A stretch of DNA of 33,708 nucleotides from an uncultured Christensenella sp. (GCA_910576875.1 CAJTKI010000006.1:4182-37889); one strand, 5' to 3'. Positions 1-8,521 are shown, counted from the stretch's first letter. Made by a program: numbers and translations. The notes: generated from the sequence alone by a model not told the origin.

Positions 1-2
1 GC

Positions 3-1343
3 ACTTTCTACGATCACGTCGGCAAATTTTTCCGATCGGATTGGTATCTTTTATTGCTTGCGACGCTGACGATCTTCCCTTTTACGCTCGGCAAATATTT
101 CGTCGGGCTGTGGATCGTGGGCATCGTGACTTGTATCGCCATGATCCTGAGCGAAGACATCTTGCCGTCTTTTGCCGGATTCCTATTCGCCGCGATGACG
201 GTGTTCGAGATGCACGGCGCGTCGCAGGAAGAAATTTTGTCGGGCGCATGGCTTGCGATTCCTGTCGCGATTTCGTTCGTGTTCCACATGATCTTTTATC
301 GCAAAAAAAGTTACAAACCGGGTAAGGCGTTTCGGTGTCAGATCGCCGTCGCGATCGCCATTACATTGGCGGGCGTCGGCATCACGACGGCGGAACAGTA
401 TTTTGCGTTGCCCACGCTGTATTTTTGTTGCTTTCTCGGCTTCGGAATGCTCGGCATGTTCGTCGTGCTCGATATGTATACGCCCCAAAAGCCCGAATAT
501 ATCGCCAATTACTTTGCCAAAACCATGATGTTCATCGGCTTTACCGTGATCTTGATGTGGCTGGGCGCGATTATTCAGGAAATTCCGCATATGGACGACG
601 GATTCGAAATTCCGATTCGTCAGTGGAAAAACAACGTCGGCAATCTGATGCTGATCGCCGTCCCCGCAACGCTGTATTACGGCACCAAAAGCCGTCACAG
701 CTGGCTATGCCTGCTCTATGCGACGGTGGAACTGGTTGCGATCCTTTTCTCCAAATCGCGCGGCGCGACGATGGTCGCGATCGCGTTGGCGCCGTTCGAG
801 TTGGTCGCATACTTTATCTTGCTCAAAAACAACGCGCAGCGTTGGCGCAACGGCATTTTGCTCGCAGGCTTTGCGACGATACTGCTGATCGTGTTGCTCG
901 TCAACGACATGTACGTCCTGCGCTATCTGCACAATCTCTTGCAGGTACATCAAGGCGAAGCCCGTTGGGCGCTGTTCCGCGAGGGCATCAAAAACTTTGT
1001 CGAGTATCCGATATTCGGCGCAGGTCTGGGATACCGCAACGACGAAGTGTATCCGCTCAAAGCGATGTCGATCTTCTGGTATCACAGTACGCCGATCCAG
1101 ATCTTGGGCAGCATGGGCTTGCTCGGCGCGATCTGCTACGGCTACCAGTTGGTCGTACGGCTCAAATTGTTGGCGCGACGCAATGCGTTCCATATCTTTA
1201 TGCTGTTCGCGTTTATCGGTTTCGAAGGCTATTCGTGCGTCAATACGGGCGACTTCGCGCCGTTGCCGTTCGGCGTACTGATCGTACTGATCTTCGTGCT
1301 GTGCGACAAAGCTTCCCGCGCGCCGACGGAAACAACCGACTAA
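3..1343 (+). CDS. O-antigen ligase / polysaccharide polymerase family membrane protein (5' partial)
   Basis: The frame is open to the left edge of the window, so the true start lies outside; an internal TTG at 54 is not a convincing start. The visible 446 residues form about ten hydrophobic membrane segments. Near the C-terminus lies the Wzy_C-type signature: an Arg-Trp-Ala-Leu-Phe-Arg stretch, then FVEYPIFGAGLGYRN, then a Tyr-His-Ser-Thr-Pro-Ile-Gln-Ile-Leu motif and GSMGLLGAICYG. In the Wzy/WaaL family this loop and helix couple a lipid-linked glycan to an acceptor or polymerise repeat units at the outer face of the membrane. A Wzz-like chain-length protein is encoded at 5514-6995, which fits a polysaccharide export pathway, although the two are not in one operon. 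The substrate cannot be told from sequence. A strong terminator follows at 1405. Confidence 0.8.
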   Translation, partial: TFYDHVGKFFRSDWYLLLLATLTIFPFTLGKYFVGLWIVGIVTCIAMILSEDILPSFAGFLFAAMTVFEMHGASQEEILSGAWLAIPVAISFVFHMIFYRKKSYKPGKAFRCQIAVAIAITLAGVGITTAEQYFALPTLYFCCFLGFGMLGMFVVLDMYTPQKPEYIANYFAKTMMFIGFTVILMWLGAIIQEIPHMDDGFEIPIRQWKNNVGNLMLIAVPATLYYGTKSRHSWLCLLYATVELVAILFSKSRGATMVAIALAPFELVAYFILLKNNAQRWRNGILLAGFATILLIVLLVNDMYVLRYLHNLLQVHQGEARWALFREGIKNFVEYPIFGAGLGYRNDEVYPLKAMSIFWYHSTPIQILGSMGLLGAICYGYQLVVRLKLLARRNAFHIFMLFAFIGFEGYSCVNTGDFAPLPFGVLIVLIFVLCDKASRAPTETTD

Positions 1344-1404
1344 CGCCTAGCATTGGTTCAGATTGCAATTGAGTAAAACACGTTTATTTAACGACTTCCA
1401 GTCC

Positions 1405-1436
1405 AAAAAGTCGACTGCGAAAGCAGTCGGCTTTTT
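1405..1436 (+). terminator. Rho-independent terminator after the polymerase gene
   Basis: A 9-bp stem, GTCGACTGC (1410-1418) with GCAGTCGGC (1423-1431), closes a GAAA tetraloop and is followed by TTTTT. The preceding AAAAA could make it work for leftward transcripts too. Confidence 0.9.
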
Positions 1437-1540
1437 ATTTACATATCCCGTACACATCGCGAATCGTACAACTTGCCCATCTTAAAACTTTATATTAACT
1501 CTCCCTGCAAAACCTTCAAACGGCAATGCGTATTGACAAA

Positions 1541-1589
1541 TATAAAAAGACACTTGCACGACGTCTAACAACGCCTATGGCATGTGTCT
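1541..1589 (-). terminator. Probable terminator downstream of tRNA-Arg
   Basis: On the minus strand AGACAC (1589-1584) can pair with GTGTCT (1553-1548), followed at once by a U-rich run read from 1547 to 1541. The loop is long (30 nt), so this is less certain than the other terminators. The rest of the gap between 1437 and 1592 shows nothing recognisable. Confidence 0.5.
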
Positions 1590-1592
1590 CAA

Positions 1593-1667
1593 TGGCGTTC
1601 CCGCCGGGAGTCGAACCCGAAATACGGACTTAGGAGGTCCGGGTTATATCCATTTAACTACGGAAAC
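1593..1667 (-). tRNA. tRNA-Arg, anticodon CCU
   Basis: Read on the minus strand, a 7-bp acceptor stem (GTTTCCG with CGGGAAC, one G-U pair) encloses a D-arm (GTTA/TAAC), an anticodon arm CGGAC-CTCCTAA-GTCCG whose loop gives anticodon CCT, a short variable region and a T-arm TCGGG-TTCGACT-CCCGG. The discriminator base is G and the 3' CCA is encoded at 1595-1593. The gene lies 113 bp after the mutY stop and has its own promoter. This tRNA reads the rare AGG arginine codon. I see no integrase or direct repeat to suggest an integrated element here. Confidence 0.93.
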
Positions 1668-1683
1668 AAAAAAGTATAATCGT

Positions 1684-1712
1684 ATTGTACCGTATCTTGC
1701 ACGAAAATGCAA
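1684..1712 (-). promoter_or_regulatory. Promoter of tRNA-Arg
   Basis: TTGCAT (1712-1707), a 17-bp spacer and TACAAT (1689-1684) on the minus strand lie 16 bp before the first tRNA base, giving a very short 5' leader. Confidence 0.75.
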
Positions 1713-1780
1713 CCGTCCGCGCGGCGCAAGCGTATCGCATCCCGAATCCCGCGACAGGACGCAGCGCATCGCGCCGAACG

Positions 1781-3373
1781 TCAATCGTCCGTCGCAACCG
1801 GCAGACAAATCCGAAATGCGGTCGGCAAGGCGATGGCATCCGCATCCGCCCATTCCGCGCCGTCCGGCAACTGCTCGCCGTATAGGACGTAACACGTCAT
1901 CTCCCAACGGATATGCGTAAAAATATGCGTCGCGTGTTTGCGCTGCGAAAGTCGGTATTCGTCGACGCCCGATGCAGCCAGCGCACGCGCCAATCCGCTC
2001 TCGTCCAGATCGCCGTCCCAATGCATCAGCTCGAACTGCCCCGCCAGCAAGCCGCTCGGCGGACGACGACGCACGGCGATCTTGCCGTCCGCACGCGTCA
2101 AAACAGCGACCGTATAAGTCTCTACCCGTTTGTCCCGCTTGGGCGCGCGGATCGGCAGGCGATCGACCGCGTTCCGCTTCCTTGCGATACAGATACCCGC
2201 GAGCGGACATTCCGCGCAATGCGGCGCGCCGTTCGGGACGCAGACGGTCGCGCCCAACTCCATCAAGCTCTGCGTCAACTGCCCTGCGCCTTCGTGCGGA
2301 TAAATCGCGGCAAGACGCGCGGTCACATCCTTGCGCACGCGCAAATCGTCAATCGAATCATAGCGCTCGCACACGCGCGAAACAACGCGCAAGACATTGC
2401 CGTCCACGGCGGGCGTAGGCAACCCGAACGCGATCGAAGCGATGGCTCCGGCGGTATAATCACCTATGCCCGGCAACGCCCGAATCTCGTCGTACGTTCG
2501 CGGAAATATCCCGCCGTGCTTTGTCTCGATCTCGATCGCGGCGCGCTGCAAATTGCGTGCGCGGCTGTAATACCCCATGCCTTCCCACAGCTTCATCAAC
2601 ACATCGGGATCGCATTGCGCCAACGCATGCACATCGGGCAAGCGATGGATCAGACGTTCGTAGGCGGGCAAAACCGCCTGCACCCGCGTCTGTTGCAACA
2701 ACACTTCGGACACCCATATGCGATACGGATCGCGCGTTTTGCGCCAAGGCAAATCGCGATGATGCCGTTCGTACCAATCGACTGCCAACGCCGGCACTTG
2801 CGCGAGCGCGTCCCGCTTTTGCTCCGCGATCCGTCTGCAACGCGCGATCAACTTGCGATAAATCGGCATCATATGCGCTTCGCGCACATAGGATTCCAGC
2901 CGATCGATCTCCAACCATGCCGCGCAGACATGCTCCGACTCGTTCACGCGCAACGGCTGCGCCGGATCGGCGATCCAAGCATACGTCACATTAGCGTGAC
3001 GGTGCGCCGCGACCTGCACGCCGCGCCGACTGTGCGCAGGGACGTCCAGCACTTCGATCCCGATCGGCTCGCAAGTCCATGCGATCGGCGTAATCCCGCA
3101 TTCTTCGACCGCTTCGCGCAACGAGACGGCCTGCAAATCGCATTGTCCGTCCGTATGTCCGCCCAGCCATCCGTAACTGTCATAAATCCGATGATGCGCA
3201 AACAAGACGCGCGTCACATCCCGATCCACGATAAAGGCGGAAGCCGTGACGTGCAAATCGGGACTGCGATCGCGATCGTAACAAAGATCGCCGCGCTCGG
3301 ACAAAAGTTGCCGCAGTGTATCGGCATCGCGCGCTTCGCGCGCATCGAAATCGTAACGATCCCAACGTATCAT
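1781..3373 (-). CDS. mutY: Nudix hydrolase-MutY (adenine DNA glycosylase) fusion
   Basis: 530 residues from the ATG at 3373. Residues about 40-170 are an extra N-terminal Nudix domain with a Nudix box ending REAVEECGI at 86-94; the usual first Glu of the box is Cys78. Residues about 195-400 are MutY: DLPWR (207-211), catalytic Glu223 in SEVLLQQTR, the helix-hairpin-helix LPGIGDYTAG around 300, catalytic Asp324 in AVDGNV, and four Fe-S cysteines (378, 386, 389, 395). Residues about 415-525 form the C-terminal Nudix-like, 8-oxoG-recognising domain. MutY removes adenine mispaired with 8-oxoguanine; a fused Nudix hydrolase could clean the oxidised nucleotide pool, but its substrate is unknown. 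An in-frame TTG at 3412 would overlap the -35 box, and no Shine-Dalgarno precedes the ATG at 3373, so a leaderless mRNA is predicted. Confidence 0.92.
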   Translation of the reverse strand: MIRWDRYDFDAREARDADTLRQLLSERGDLCYDRDRSPDLHVTASAFIVDRDVTRVLFAHHRIYDSYGWLGGHTDGQCDLQAVSLREAVEECGITPIAWTCEPIGIEVLDVPAHSRRGVQVAAHRHANVTYAWIADPAQPLRVNESEHVCAAWLEIDRLESYVREAHMMPIYRKLIARCRRIAEQKRDALAQVPALAVDWYERHHRDLPWRKTRDPYRIWVSEVLLQQTRVQAVLPAYERLIHRLPDVHALAQCDPDVLMKLWEGMGYYSRARNLQRAAIEIETKHGGIFPRTYDEIRALPGIGDYTAGAIASIAFGLPTPAVDGNVLRVVSRVCERYDSIDDLRVRKDVTARLAAIYPHEGAGQLTQSLMELGATVCVPNGAPHCAECPLAGICIARKRNAVDRLPIRAPKRDKRVETYTVAVLTRADGKIAVRRRPPSGLLAGQFELMHWDGDLDESGLARALAASGVDEYRLSQRKHATHIFTHIRWEMTCYVLYGEQLPDGAEWADADAIALPTAFRICLPVATDD

Positions 3374-3379
3374 GATTCT

Positions 3380-3409
3380 ATGATAACGCGGTCCAAACGA
3401 ATTTGTCAA
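3380..3409 (-). promoter_or_regulatory. Promoter of the nudix-mutY gene, leaderless geometry
   Basis: TTGACA (3409-3404), an 18-bp spacer and TATCAT (3385-3380). Only 6 bases separate the -10 box from the ATG at 3373, so transcription should begin at or next to the start codon. Confidence 0.7.
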
Positions 3410-3430
3410 CAAAAGGGGAACGTACGGCGA

Positions 3431-4546
3431 TTATCCGATCGGATCCTCCCCGATCCGATCGTCGTAAACGCGCGGAACGCGCGCGGAAATCCGACAAAGC
3501 AGCTCGTATGGACACGTATCCGCGGCGAACGCCAACGTCTGCAACGCAATTGCGCGTTGCGCGCCGTACAACTGCGCGGTCATGCCAACGGATACCAAGG
3601 ATGCGATTTTGCTGACGTCCGCCATCATCATGTCCATGCAGACCGCGCCGACAACGGGCACGGCATGCCCTGCGATGACGACATGACCGATATTGGACAA
3701 CGCGCGCGGATAACCGTCCGCATAACCGACCGACAGCGTTGCGATCACGCCCGCGCGCCGCATCCGATACGTCGCGCCGTAGCCGACGCATTCTCCCGCG
3801 CGCACATGGGACAAATGTACGATCCGCGCATACCACCGCGCGACCGGTCGCAATCCGTATCGGTTGGAATCGGGCGAAACGCCGTAGAGCGCCAATCCCG
3901 CGCGCGCGATCGGCATCCCGTATCCGGATCGGATCAAACATCCCGCGCTGTTGGCAAGATGCAACGGCACGTGCGGCAATACGTCGTGCGCAAACGATTC
4001 GGTACGCAATTGCTGAATCACATTCCATGCGCTATGCGTATCCGCGCACATCATATGCGAAAACAGTCCGACGACGCATATATCGGACAGTCGCGCGATT
4101 TCGGCGACGGTATGCGCGCCGTCCCGATCGGTCGGCACGCCGATCCGATGCATTCCGCTGTCCAACGCGATATGCACGCGCGCGCAAGTACGCATGCCGC
4201 GCGCGATCTGCGCCGTCTGCCGCGCCTGCTCCGCCGTATCCACCGTCAAATCCAAACGATACAACAGCGCCGCCTCGATCTGCGAGGGATCGCTCAGTCC
4301 CATAACCCAGATCGGCAACGAAATCCCGCCCTCGCGCAAGGCAATGCCTTCTTCGACCGTCGCGACGCCGAAACACGCGCACGCGTCTTGCAAGGCGCGC
4401 GCGACGGGCACCGCGCCCAGTCCGTACGCATCCGCCTTGACGACGGCGATCAAATCCGCGTGCGTACGGTCGCGCACTACTCGCGCATTATGCGCAAGCG
4501 CATCCAGATCGACCGCCAGCCATCCGCGCGCATAGCGCATATTCAT
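3431..4546 (-). CDS. alr: Alanine racemase
   Basis: 371 residues, normal for the family. It is a fold-type III PLP enzyme that interconverts L- and D-alanine for peptidoglycan. The PLP lysine is Lys37 in VVKADAYGLG, and the second catalytic base is Tyr256 in ECVGYGATY; LSVGYADGYPR and VGAVCMDM are also typical. The ATG at 4546 is chosen because it overlaps the TGA of the upstream dat gene (ATGA, 4-bp overlap), which indicates translational coupling; the frame is open further upstream but that part lies under dat. Together the pair supplies D-alanine and D-glutamate. The last codons hold a perfect inverted repeat (3436-3461). Confidence 0.95.
   Translation of the reverse strand: MNMRYARGWLAVDLDALAHNARVVRDRTHADLIAVVKADAYGLGAVPVARALQDACACFGVATVEEGIALREGGISLPIWVMGLSDPSQIEAALLYRLDLTVDTAEQARQTAQIARGMRTCARVHIALDSGMHRIGVPTDRDGAHTVAEIARLSDICVVGLFSHMMCADTHSAWNVIQQLRTESFAHDVLPHVPLHLANSAGCLIRSGYGMPIARAGLALYGVSPDSNRYGLRPVARWYARIVHLSHVRAGECVGYGATYRMRRAGVIATLSVGYADGYPRALSNIGHVVIAGHAVPVVGAVCMDMMMADVSKIASLVSVGMTAQLYGAQRAIALQTLAFAADTCPYELLCRISARVPRVYDDRIGEDPIG
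3436..3461 (-). terminator. Hairpin in the last codons of alr, possible terminator
   Basis: A perfect 10-bp inverted repeat, CGATCGGATC (3436-3445) and GATCCGATCG (3452-3461), surrounds a 6-base loop. It overlaps the alr 3' end and is not followed by a U-run, so termination or 3'-end protection is only a guess. Confidence 0.4.
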
Positions 4547-5400
4547 GCTTGGGTCGCCTGTTCGTACGCGTCGTACAGCATCGTCTGCAATTGCCTGGTC
4601 AACGCGTCCGCCTTGCCGCCGACAGCGATTCCGTCGATTTCGCATACCCGCGCGCAAAGCGCGCCCGACGCCGTCGTCAAAACTTCCTGCGCGACAAGCA
4701 AATCTTCCATCCACAGGACTTCTTCGCGCACGGGCACGCCGATCTCGCGACATGCGTCCATCAAATGCTGACGCGCGACGCCCGCCAAGATCAAGCGATC
4801 CGCCGGCGGACATACCAGCGCTCCGTCGATCAACGCGCAGACGTTGCTGTGCGCGCATTCGGTAATCCGCTTGCGTCCGTCCGGCATCAAGCGATACAGC
4901 AACGCTTCGTCTCCGCCCGCCGAAGCCGCCTGCTCCGCCGCCAGCACGCCGGCAAGCAAACTGAGCGATTTGTATTGACACAAGAAATGCCGCTTGTCTT
5001 CCGCGCTGCGCAAACGATATACGGTATCGCGCGGCTTGATCTTGCGCGGAACGATCATGACCGATACGTTGGCTTGCAAATCGCGCGGCGGCACGTGCTC
5101 GCGCAACGCGCTCCCGCGCGAAGCTTGCCAGTAAACGAAAGAATCGCCTTCGTCCAAATGCCGCGCCAATTCTTGCAACAGATATTCCGTCTGTTGCTCC
5201 GTATACGGCAGATGCAAGCCGAGCGCCGCCGCGCCGGCGAAAAAGCGCGCGACATGTTCGCGCAACGCATAAATTTTATAATTGCGGCAATACGCGGCGT
5301 CGTAAATACCGTCGCCGAAATAGTACGCCCGATCCAGCATCGGCACGGTCATCTTGTCCAATTCGCCGAATACGCCGTTATAATATCCCAAAGTCTTCAT
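4543..5400 (-). CDS. dat: D-amino acid aminotransferase (D-alanine transaminase)
   Basis: 285 residues from the ATG at 5400; the first residues MKTLGYYNGVFGEL match the usual family start. It is a class IV, fold-type IV PLP aminotransferase, with DRAYYFGDGIYDA around residue 23-35, the PLP lysine Lys144 in CQYKSLSLLAG and an E-C-A-H-S-N-V segment near 181 where relatives have E-G-S-S-S-N-V. The family converts D-alanine and 2-oxoglutarate to pyruvate and D-glutamate, a peptidoglycan precursor. Direct coupling to alr by a 4-bp overlap supports D-amino acid rather than branched-chain specificity. The Shine-Dalgarno is weak (GGGG, 6 nt before ATG). Confidence 0.88.
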   Translation of the reverse strand: MKTLGYYNGVFGELDKMTVPMLDRAYYFGDGIYDAAYCRNYKIYALREHVARFFAGAAALGLHLPYTEQQTEYLLQELARHLDEGDSFVYWQASRGSALREHVPPRDLQANVSVMIVPRKIKPRDTVYRLRSAEDKRHFLCQYKSLSLLAGVLAAEQAASAGGDEALLYRLMPDGRKRITECAHSNVCALIDGALVCPPADRLILAGVARQHLMDACREIGVPVREEVLWMEDLLVAQEVLTTASGALCARVCEIDGIAVGGKADALTRQLQTMLYDAYEQATQA

Positions 5401-5428
5401 ACGCGCCCCACGATCCGAGTTCTGCCAT

Positions 5429-5459
5429 ATCCTATGCTGCGGCAACGCGGGGTATGCAA
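5429..5459 (-). promoter_or_regulatory. Weak candidate promoter of dat-alr
   Basis: TTGCAT (5459-5454), a 19-bp spacer and TAGGAT (5434-5429). dat-alr needs its own promoter because a terminator closes the preceding gene, but this site is imperfect and its -35 box touches that terminator. Confidence 0.3.
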
Positions 5460-5482
5460 AACGCTCCCGATTCGGGAGCGTT
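5456..5482 (-). terminator. Rho-independent terminator of the Wzz-like gene
   Basis: A perfect 10-bp stem, AACGCTCCCG / CGGGAGCGTT (5482-5473 and 5469-5460), has a 3-base loop and runs into TTTT on the minus strand. Confidence 0.85.
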
Positions 5483-5513
5483 GTCGACAATATCGATAGG
5501 ATGTCCGTCGCGA

Positions 5514-6995
5514 TCAGTTCGCTTGCGAATCCTCGTCGCGTTGCGTCGGTTCTTCGACGGGCGCGGGAGCGGCGTCATCGATCGGCTGTTGCGCGCCGAC
5601 ATTGGAAGCGGCTCTCTTCGCCTTGAAATTGGTAACGCCGATCGCCAGCAACGCGGCGACGAGCGCACAGGCGATATTGCCCATCAAAAATACCATCGTA
5701 CTGATCGGCGACGTGCTGACGACTCTTGCCGACGATGCGATGCGCACGCCGTTCTTCAACAATTCGGTACGGTTGTATTCCGCAATCGCGCTGTTGTACT
5801 TTGCAATGATGGCTCCGTCCGCGGAAATCTGCGACGCGTCCGCGCTGAGCGATTGGAGAATCGCATTGACTTTCGCATCCGCGGTCGCACGCATCAACGC
5901 GCGCTCTTCGGGCGTTGCGGTCGCAAATTTGCTCGTATCGCCGTACGTGCCCTGCGCCTTGTAACCTTCCCATTTTTTCAACTCTGCGGACGCAAGTTCC
6001 GCCGCGGTCTTCGCCTGCTCGGAACGACGAATCAACGCATAGAATTCCGGATCCGACGTATTGATCGTATAGTTGCCGTTCTCGCCGAGCGTAATGTTAG
6101 GGTTGTGCTTGGCTGCCTGTTCGACCAACGCGGTGTAATTGTCGCTGATCTTTTGCAAGCTCGCGCTCTGCTGCGTCAGTTCCAAAATCTTCTGATCGAT
6201 GTACGCGCTGCCGCTGACTGCGGTGTTGTTGTCCACGGCGATCGACTCGATGCCGTTTTCTCTGGCGTAGACGCGCAAATCCAAAATCGCGTTTTGCACG
6301 CCGATCAGATACGAATTCATTTCCGCAAACGTCATCTTGGAATCGGTCGCGCGGAACGTCGGATTGATCTCGTTCATATTGGTGACGACCGTACGGAAAT
6401 CGTCGAGCAGAATATCGAATTCGTTCGCGATTTGCAGATAATTGAGACGATCGGACGTCAGCGACGCGCCCGACGCAGTATACGTCTTGTACGAATAATC
6501 CGAACGGAAATCCGCTACGTACTGCGTCGCGATCTCATCCAGCAACTGCACGGTCTGCGTCTTGCCCAAGCCGAGCGACTTGCCGTTGACGATGCTGATC
6601 GCATAAGAGAATGCGTTCTGCGGCGTCTCTTCGTCCCGCTGGGTATGGATCGCGGTGACCGTAAGATGTTTCAGCACCTTTTCCGTCAGCGAAGTGATCT
6701 GATCTTCGGTATATCCGCACTTATCCAACGCGCCCGAAACGATATAACTCGTCCGCACCGCGCCGCTCACGTTCAAAGAACTGTCCCACGGACCGGCACC
6801 GTTTTCGATGCCTTTGTTGTTGAACACGAGCACGAGCTGATATTCGTAATTGCTCCCGAACGCCGTATAAACGCCCATCACCGCCGATACGATGATCATC
6901 GCGACCAAAACGTAGACGACGATGCGCAAAATACTGCGTTTGAGATATGCTCCGATCTTTCTGAAAGTCAAAACTTCCGGCTCTTTCTCTTCCAT
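5514..6995 (-). CDS. Wzz/chain-length-determinant-like polysaccharide co-polymerase
   Basis: 493 residues. The topology is that of polysaccharide co-polymerases: a short basic cytoplasmic N-terminus, a first membrane helix at about residues 21-45, a large external region (about 46-430) rich in predicted helices and heptad-like segments, and a second membrane helix at about 434-456. The cytoplasmic tail is acidic and rich in Pro, Glu and Asp. The family sets the length of surface polysaccharide chains with a Wzy polymerase. There is no attached tyrosine kinase domain and no Tyr cluster in the tail. The ATG at 6995 follows AAGGAG by 4 nt. The gene stands alone between its own promoter and terminator. 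Sequence conservation is low, so the family call rests on topology and fold pattern. Confidence 0.65.
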   Translation of the reverse strand: MEEKEPEVLTFRKIGAYLKRSILRIVVYVLVAMIIVSAVMGVYTAFGSNYEYQLVLVFNNKGIENGAGPWDSSLNVSGAVRTSYIVSGALDKCGYTEDQITSLTEKVLKHLTVTAIHTQRDEETPQNAFSYAISIVNGKSLGLGKTQTVQLLDEIATQYVADFRSDYSYKTYTASGASLTSDRLNYLQIANEFDILLDDFRTVVTNMNEINPTFRATDSKMTFAEMNSYLIGVQNAILDLRVYARENGIESIAVDNNTAVSGSAYIDQKILELTQQSASLQKISDNYTALVEQAAKHNPNITLGENGNYTINTSDPEFYALIRRSEQAKTAAELASAELKKWEGYKAQGTYGDTSKFATATPEERALMRATADAKVNAILQSLSADASQISADGAIIAKYNSAIAEYNRTELLKNGVRIASSARVVSTSPISTMVFLMGNIACALVAALLAIGVTNFKAKRAASNVGAQQPIDDAAPAPVEEPTQRDEDSQAN

Positions 6996-7051
6996 AGTTC
7001 TCCTTATCGCGCTCGCCTGCGGGAACGCGCTGATCCCTTAAATATAAGTTT

Positions 7052-7080
7052 ATTATATATCAGCTTGTCCGCAATTGCAA
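7052..7080 (-). promoter_or_regulatory. Promoter of the Wzz-like gene
   Basis: TTGCAA (7080-7075), a 17-bp spacer and a perfect TATAAT (7057-7052), giving a leader of about 50 nt before the ATG at 6995. Confidence 0.85.
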
Positions 7081-7154
7081 GAAAAATCCGATTGCGCGCA
7101 AAATTTGCATGTTTCCCGACGATTCGCGGGCGGACGGCGGCTCCCGCAACGGAT

Positions 7155-8486
7155 TCAGCGCCGTCTGAGTCCCTTCGGATAATGGTTTTTGGCAATGCGT
7201 CCGTCGCCTTTATACCAGCCCAATGCCAGACCGAATACGGTCGCGACGCCCCATCCCTTGTGCGGACAATCCAACGTCTCTCCGCGCAAATACCGCAACG
7301 CCGCCGATACGTCGTCCGCCAGATCGAGCGTACGGACAAACCATCCGTGTCCGTCCCGCACCGCAAGCGCGTGATCGGGCTCGATCCGATCTTTGACGAC
7401 GCGCCCCAGATGCAAGCCCGTGCGCAACGCTCGAATCCCGCGCAAATCGGGATGCAGCGGCGTCAGACAGAGGGTATCGCCGATCCGCTCGTTCGGACAC
7501 AATGCGCGCGCAAGCGTATCGTCCGCAAACGCGTTCCAGGTCTGCAAATCGCGCTTGGACGGCGCGCATGCCGCCGCGTCGATCTGCGACGCGCCGTCGC
7601 CGCGCTTGCGCAGGCGGGCGATAAAATGTCCTTCCCCGCGCAGTCGATGCGGATACAACCGCTGCATATACGCGTCGGCGTCGCGCGCTCCCGGCACGGC
7701 GGCGGGCAACGCCGACGGCTCAAACTCGGGATACGCGGCGAGAAAACGCGCGATCAGATATTCGTTTTCCTGCGGCGAAAAGGTACATGTGGAATAGACG
7801 AGTACGCCGCCCGGACGCAACAGACGTTGGGCGCTGGACAAAATCTCGTACTGTCGGCGCGCGCACATTTCGACGTTGTCGACCGACCATTCCGCTCTGG
7901 CGGCGGGCGTCTTGCGGAACATGCCTTCGCCCGAACACGGCGCGTCGACGACGATCCGATCGAACGTCCCGCGCCAACGCGCGGCAAGCGTCGCGGGCGA
8001 CTCGTTGAGCACCAAACAATGACCGATGCCCATCCGCTCGACGTTGCGCGCCAACGTCGCGGCTCTGCTCGGCACGATCTCGTTGGCAACCAACAATCCC
8101 TGTCCCTGCATATCGTCGGCGATCGCGCAGGTCTTGCCGCCGGGCGCCGCGCACAGATCGAGCACGCGCTCCCCGGGTCGGGCTTCGAGCGCGGCGGCCA
8201 CCGCCATAGCGCTCGGCTCCTGAATGTAATACGCGCCGACGTCGTGCAACACGTGCTTGCCCGGCTCCATACCTTCGTCATAATAATACGACGCGGGCGA
8301 CCACGGAATCGGCGCAAGCGCATACGGCGCGATCGCGTCCCAATCCGCGACTTTGGCGCGCTGCACGCGCAGACCTCTCGCGACCGGCATCGCGTACGTC
8401 GCCGCAAACGCGTCGTATTCCGCGCCCAGCATCTCGCGCATGCGCGTCGTAAATTCCTGCGGCAAACCGTCGATTTTGTCTTCCAT
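7155..8486 (-). CDS. rsmF: 16S rRNA cytosine-C5 methyltransferase, RsmF/NOL1-NOP2-Sun family
   Basis: 443 residues. The SAM-binding motif DLCAAPGGKT lies near residue 110, followed by motif IV VDAPCSGEGMFRK (near 175) and motif VI STCTF (near 232), which carry the two cysteines of the m5C mechanism. The C-terminal part ends in the PUA-like segment G-W-Y-K-G-D and K-N-H-Y-P-K-G-L-R, typical of Bacillota RsmF homologues. It methylates a cytosine in 16S rRNA; the exact position cannot be read from sequence. The ATG at 8486 has no Shine-Dalgarno and lies 6 nt after a TATACT box, so a leaderless message is predicted. The stop is followed by a GCGGG/CCCGC hairpin without a U-run. Confidence 0.9.
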   Translation of the reverse strand: MEDKIDGLPQEFTTRMREMLGAEYDAFAATYAMPVARGLRVQRAKVADWDAIAPYALAPIPWSPASYYYDEGMEPGKHVLHDVGAYYIQEPSAMAVAAALEARPGERVLDLCAAPGGKTCAIADDMQGQGLLVANEIVPSRAATLARNVERMGIGHCLVLNESPATLAARWRGTFDRIVVDAPCSGEGMFRKTPAARAEWSVDNVEMCARRQYEILSSAQRLLRPGGVLVYSTCTFSPQENEYLIARFLAAYPEFEPSALPAAVPGARDADAYMQRLYPHRLRGEGHFIARLRKRGDGASQIDAAACAPSKRDLQTWNAFADDTLARALCPNERIGDTLCLTPLHPDLRGIRALRTGLHLGRVVKDRIEPDHALAVRDGHGWFVRTLDLADDVSAALRYLRGETLDCPHKGWGVATVFGLALGWYKGDGRIAKNHYPKGLRRR

Positions 8487-8492
8487 ACCGCA

Positions 8493-8521
8493 AGTATAGC
8501 ACGCGCGCGTTGCAAACGCAA
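8493..8521 (-). promoter_or_regulatory. Promoter of rsmF, leaderless geometry
   Basis: TTGCGT (8521-8516), a 17-bp spacer and TATACT (8498-8493), with 6 bases to the ATG at 8486. Confidence 0.65.

Noticed and set aside
1593..1667. tRNA-Arg as an integration site of a mobile element
   Set aside because: No integrase, no repeat of the tRNA 3' end and no foreign-looking genes are visible in the window.
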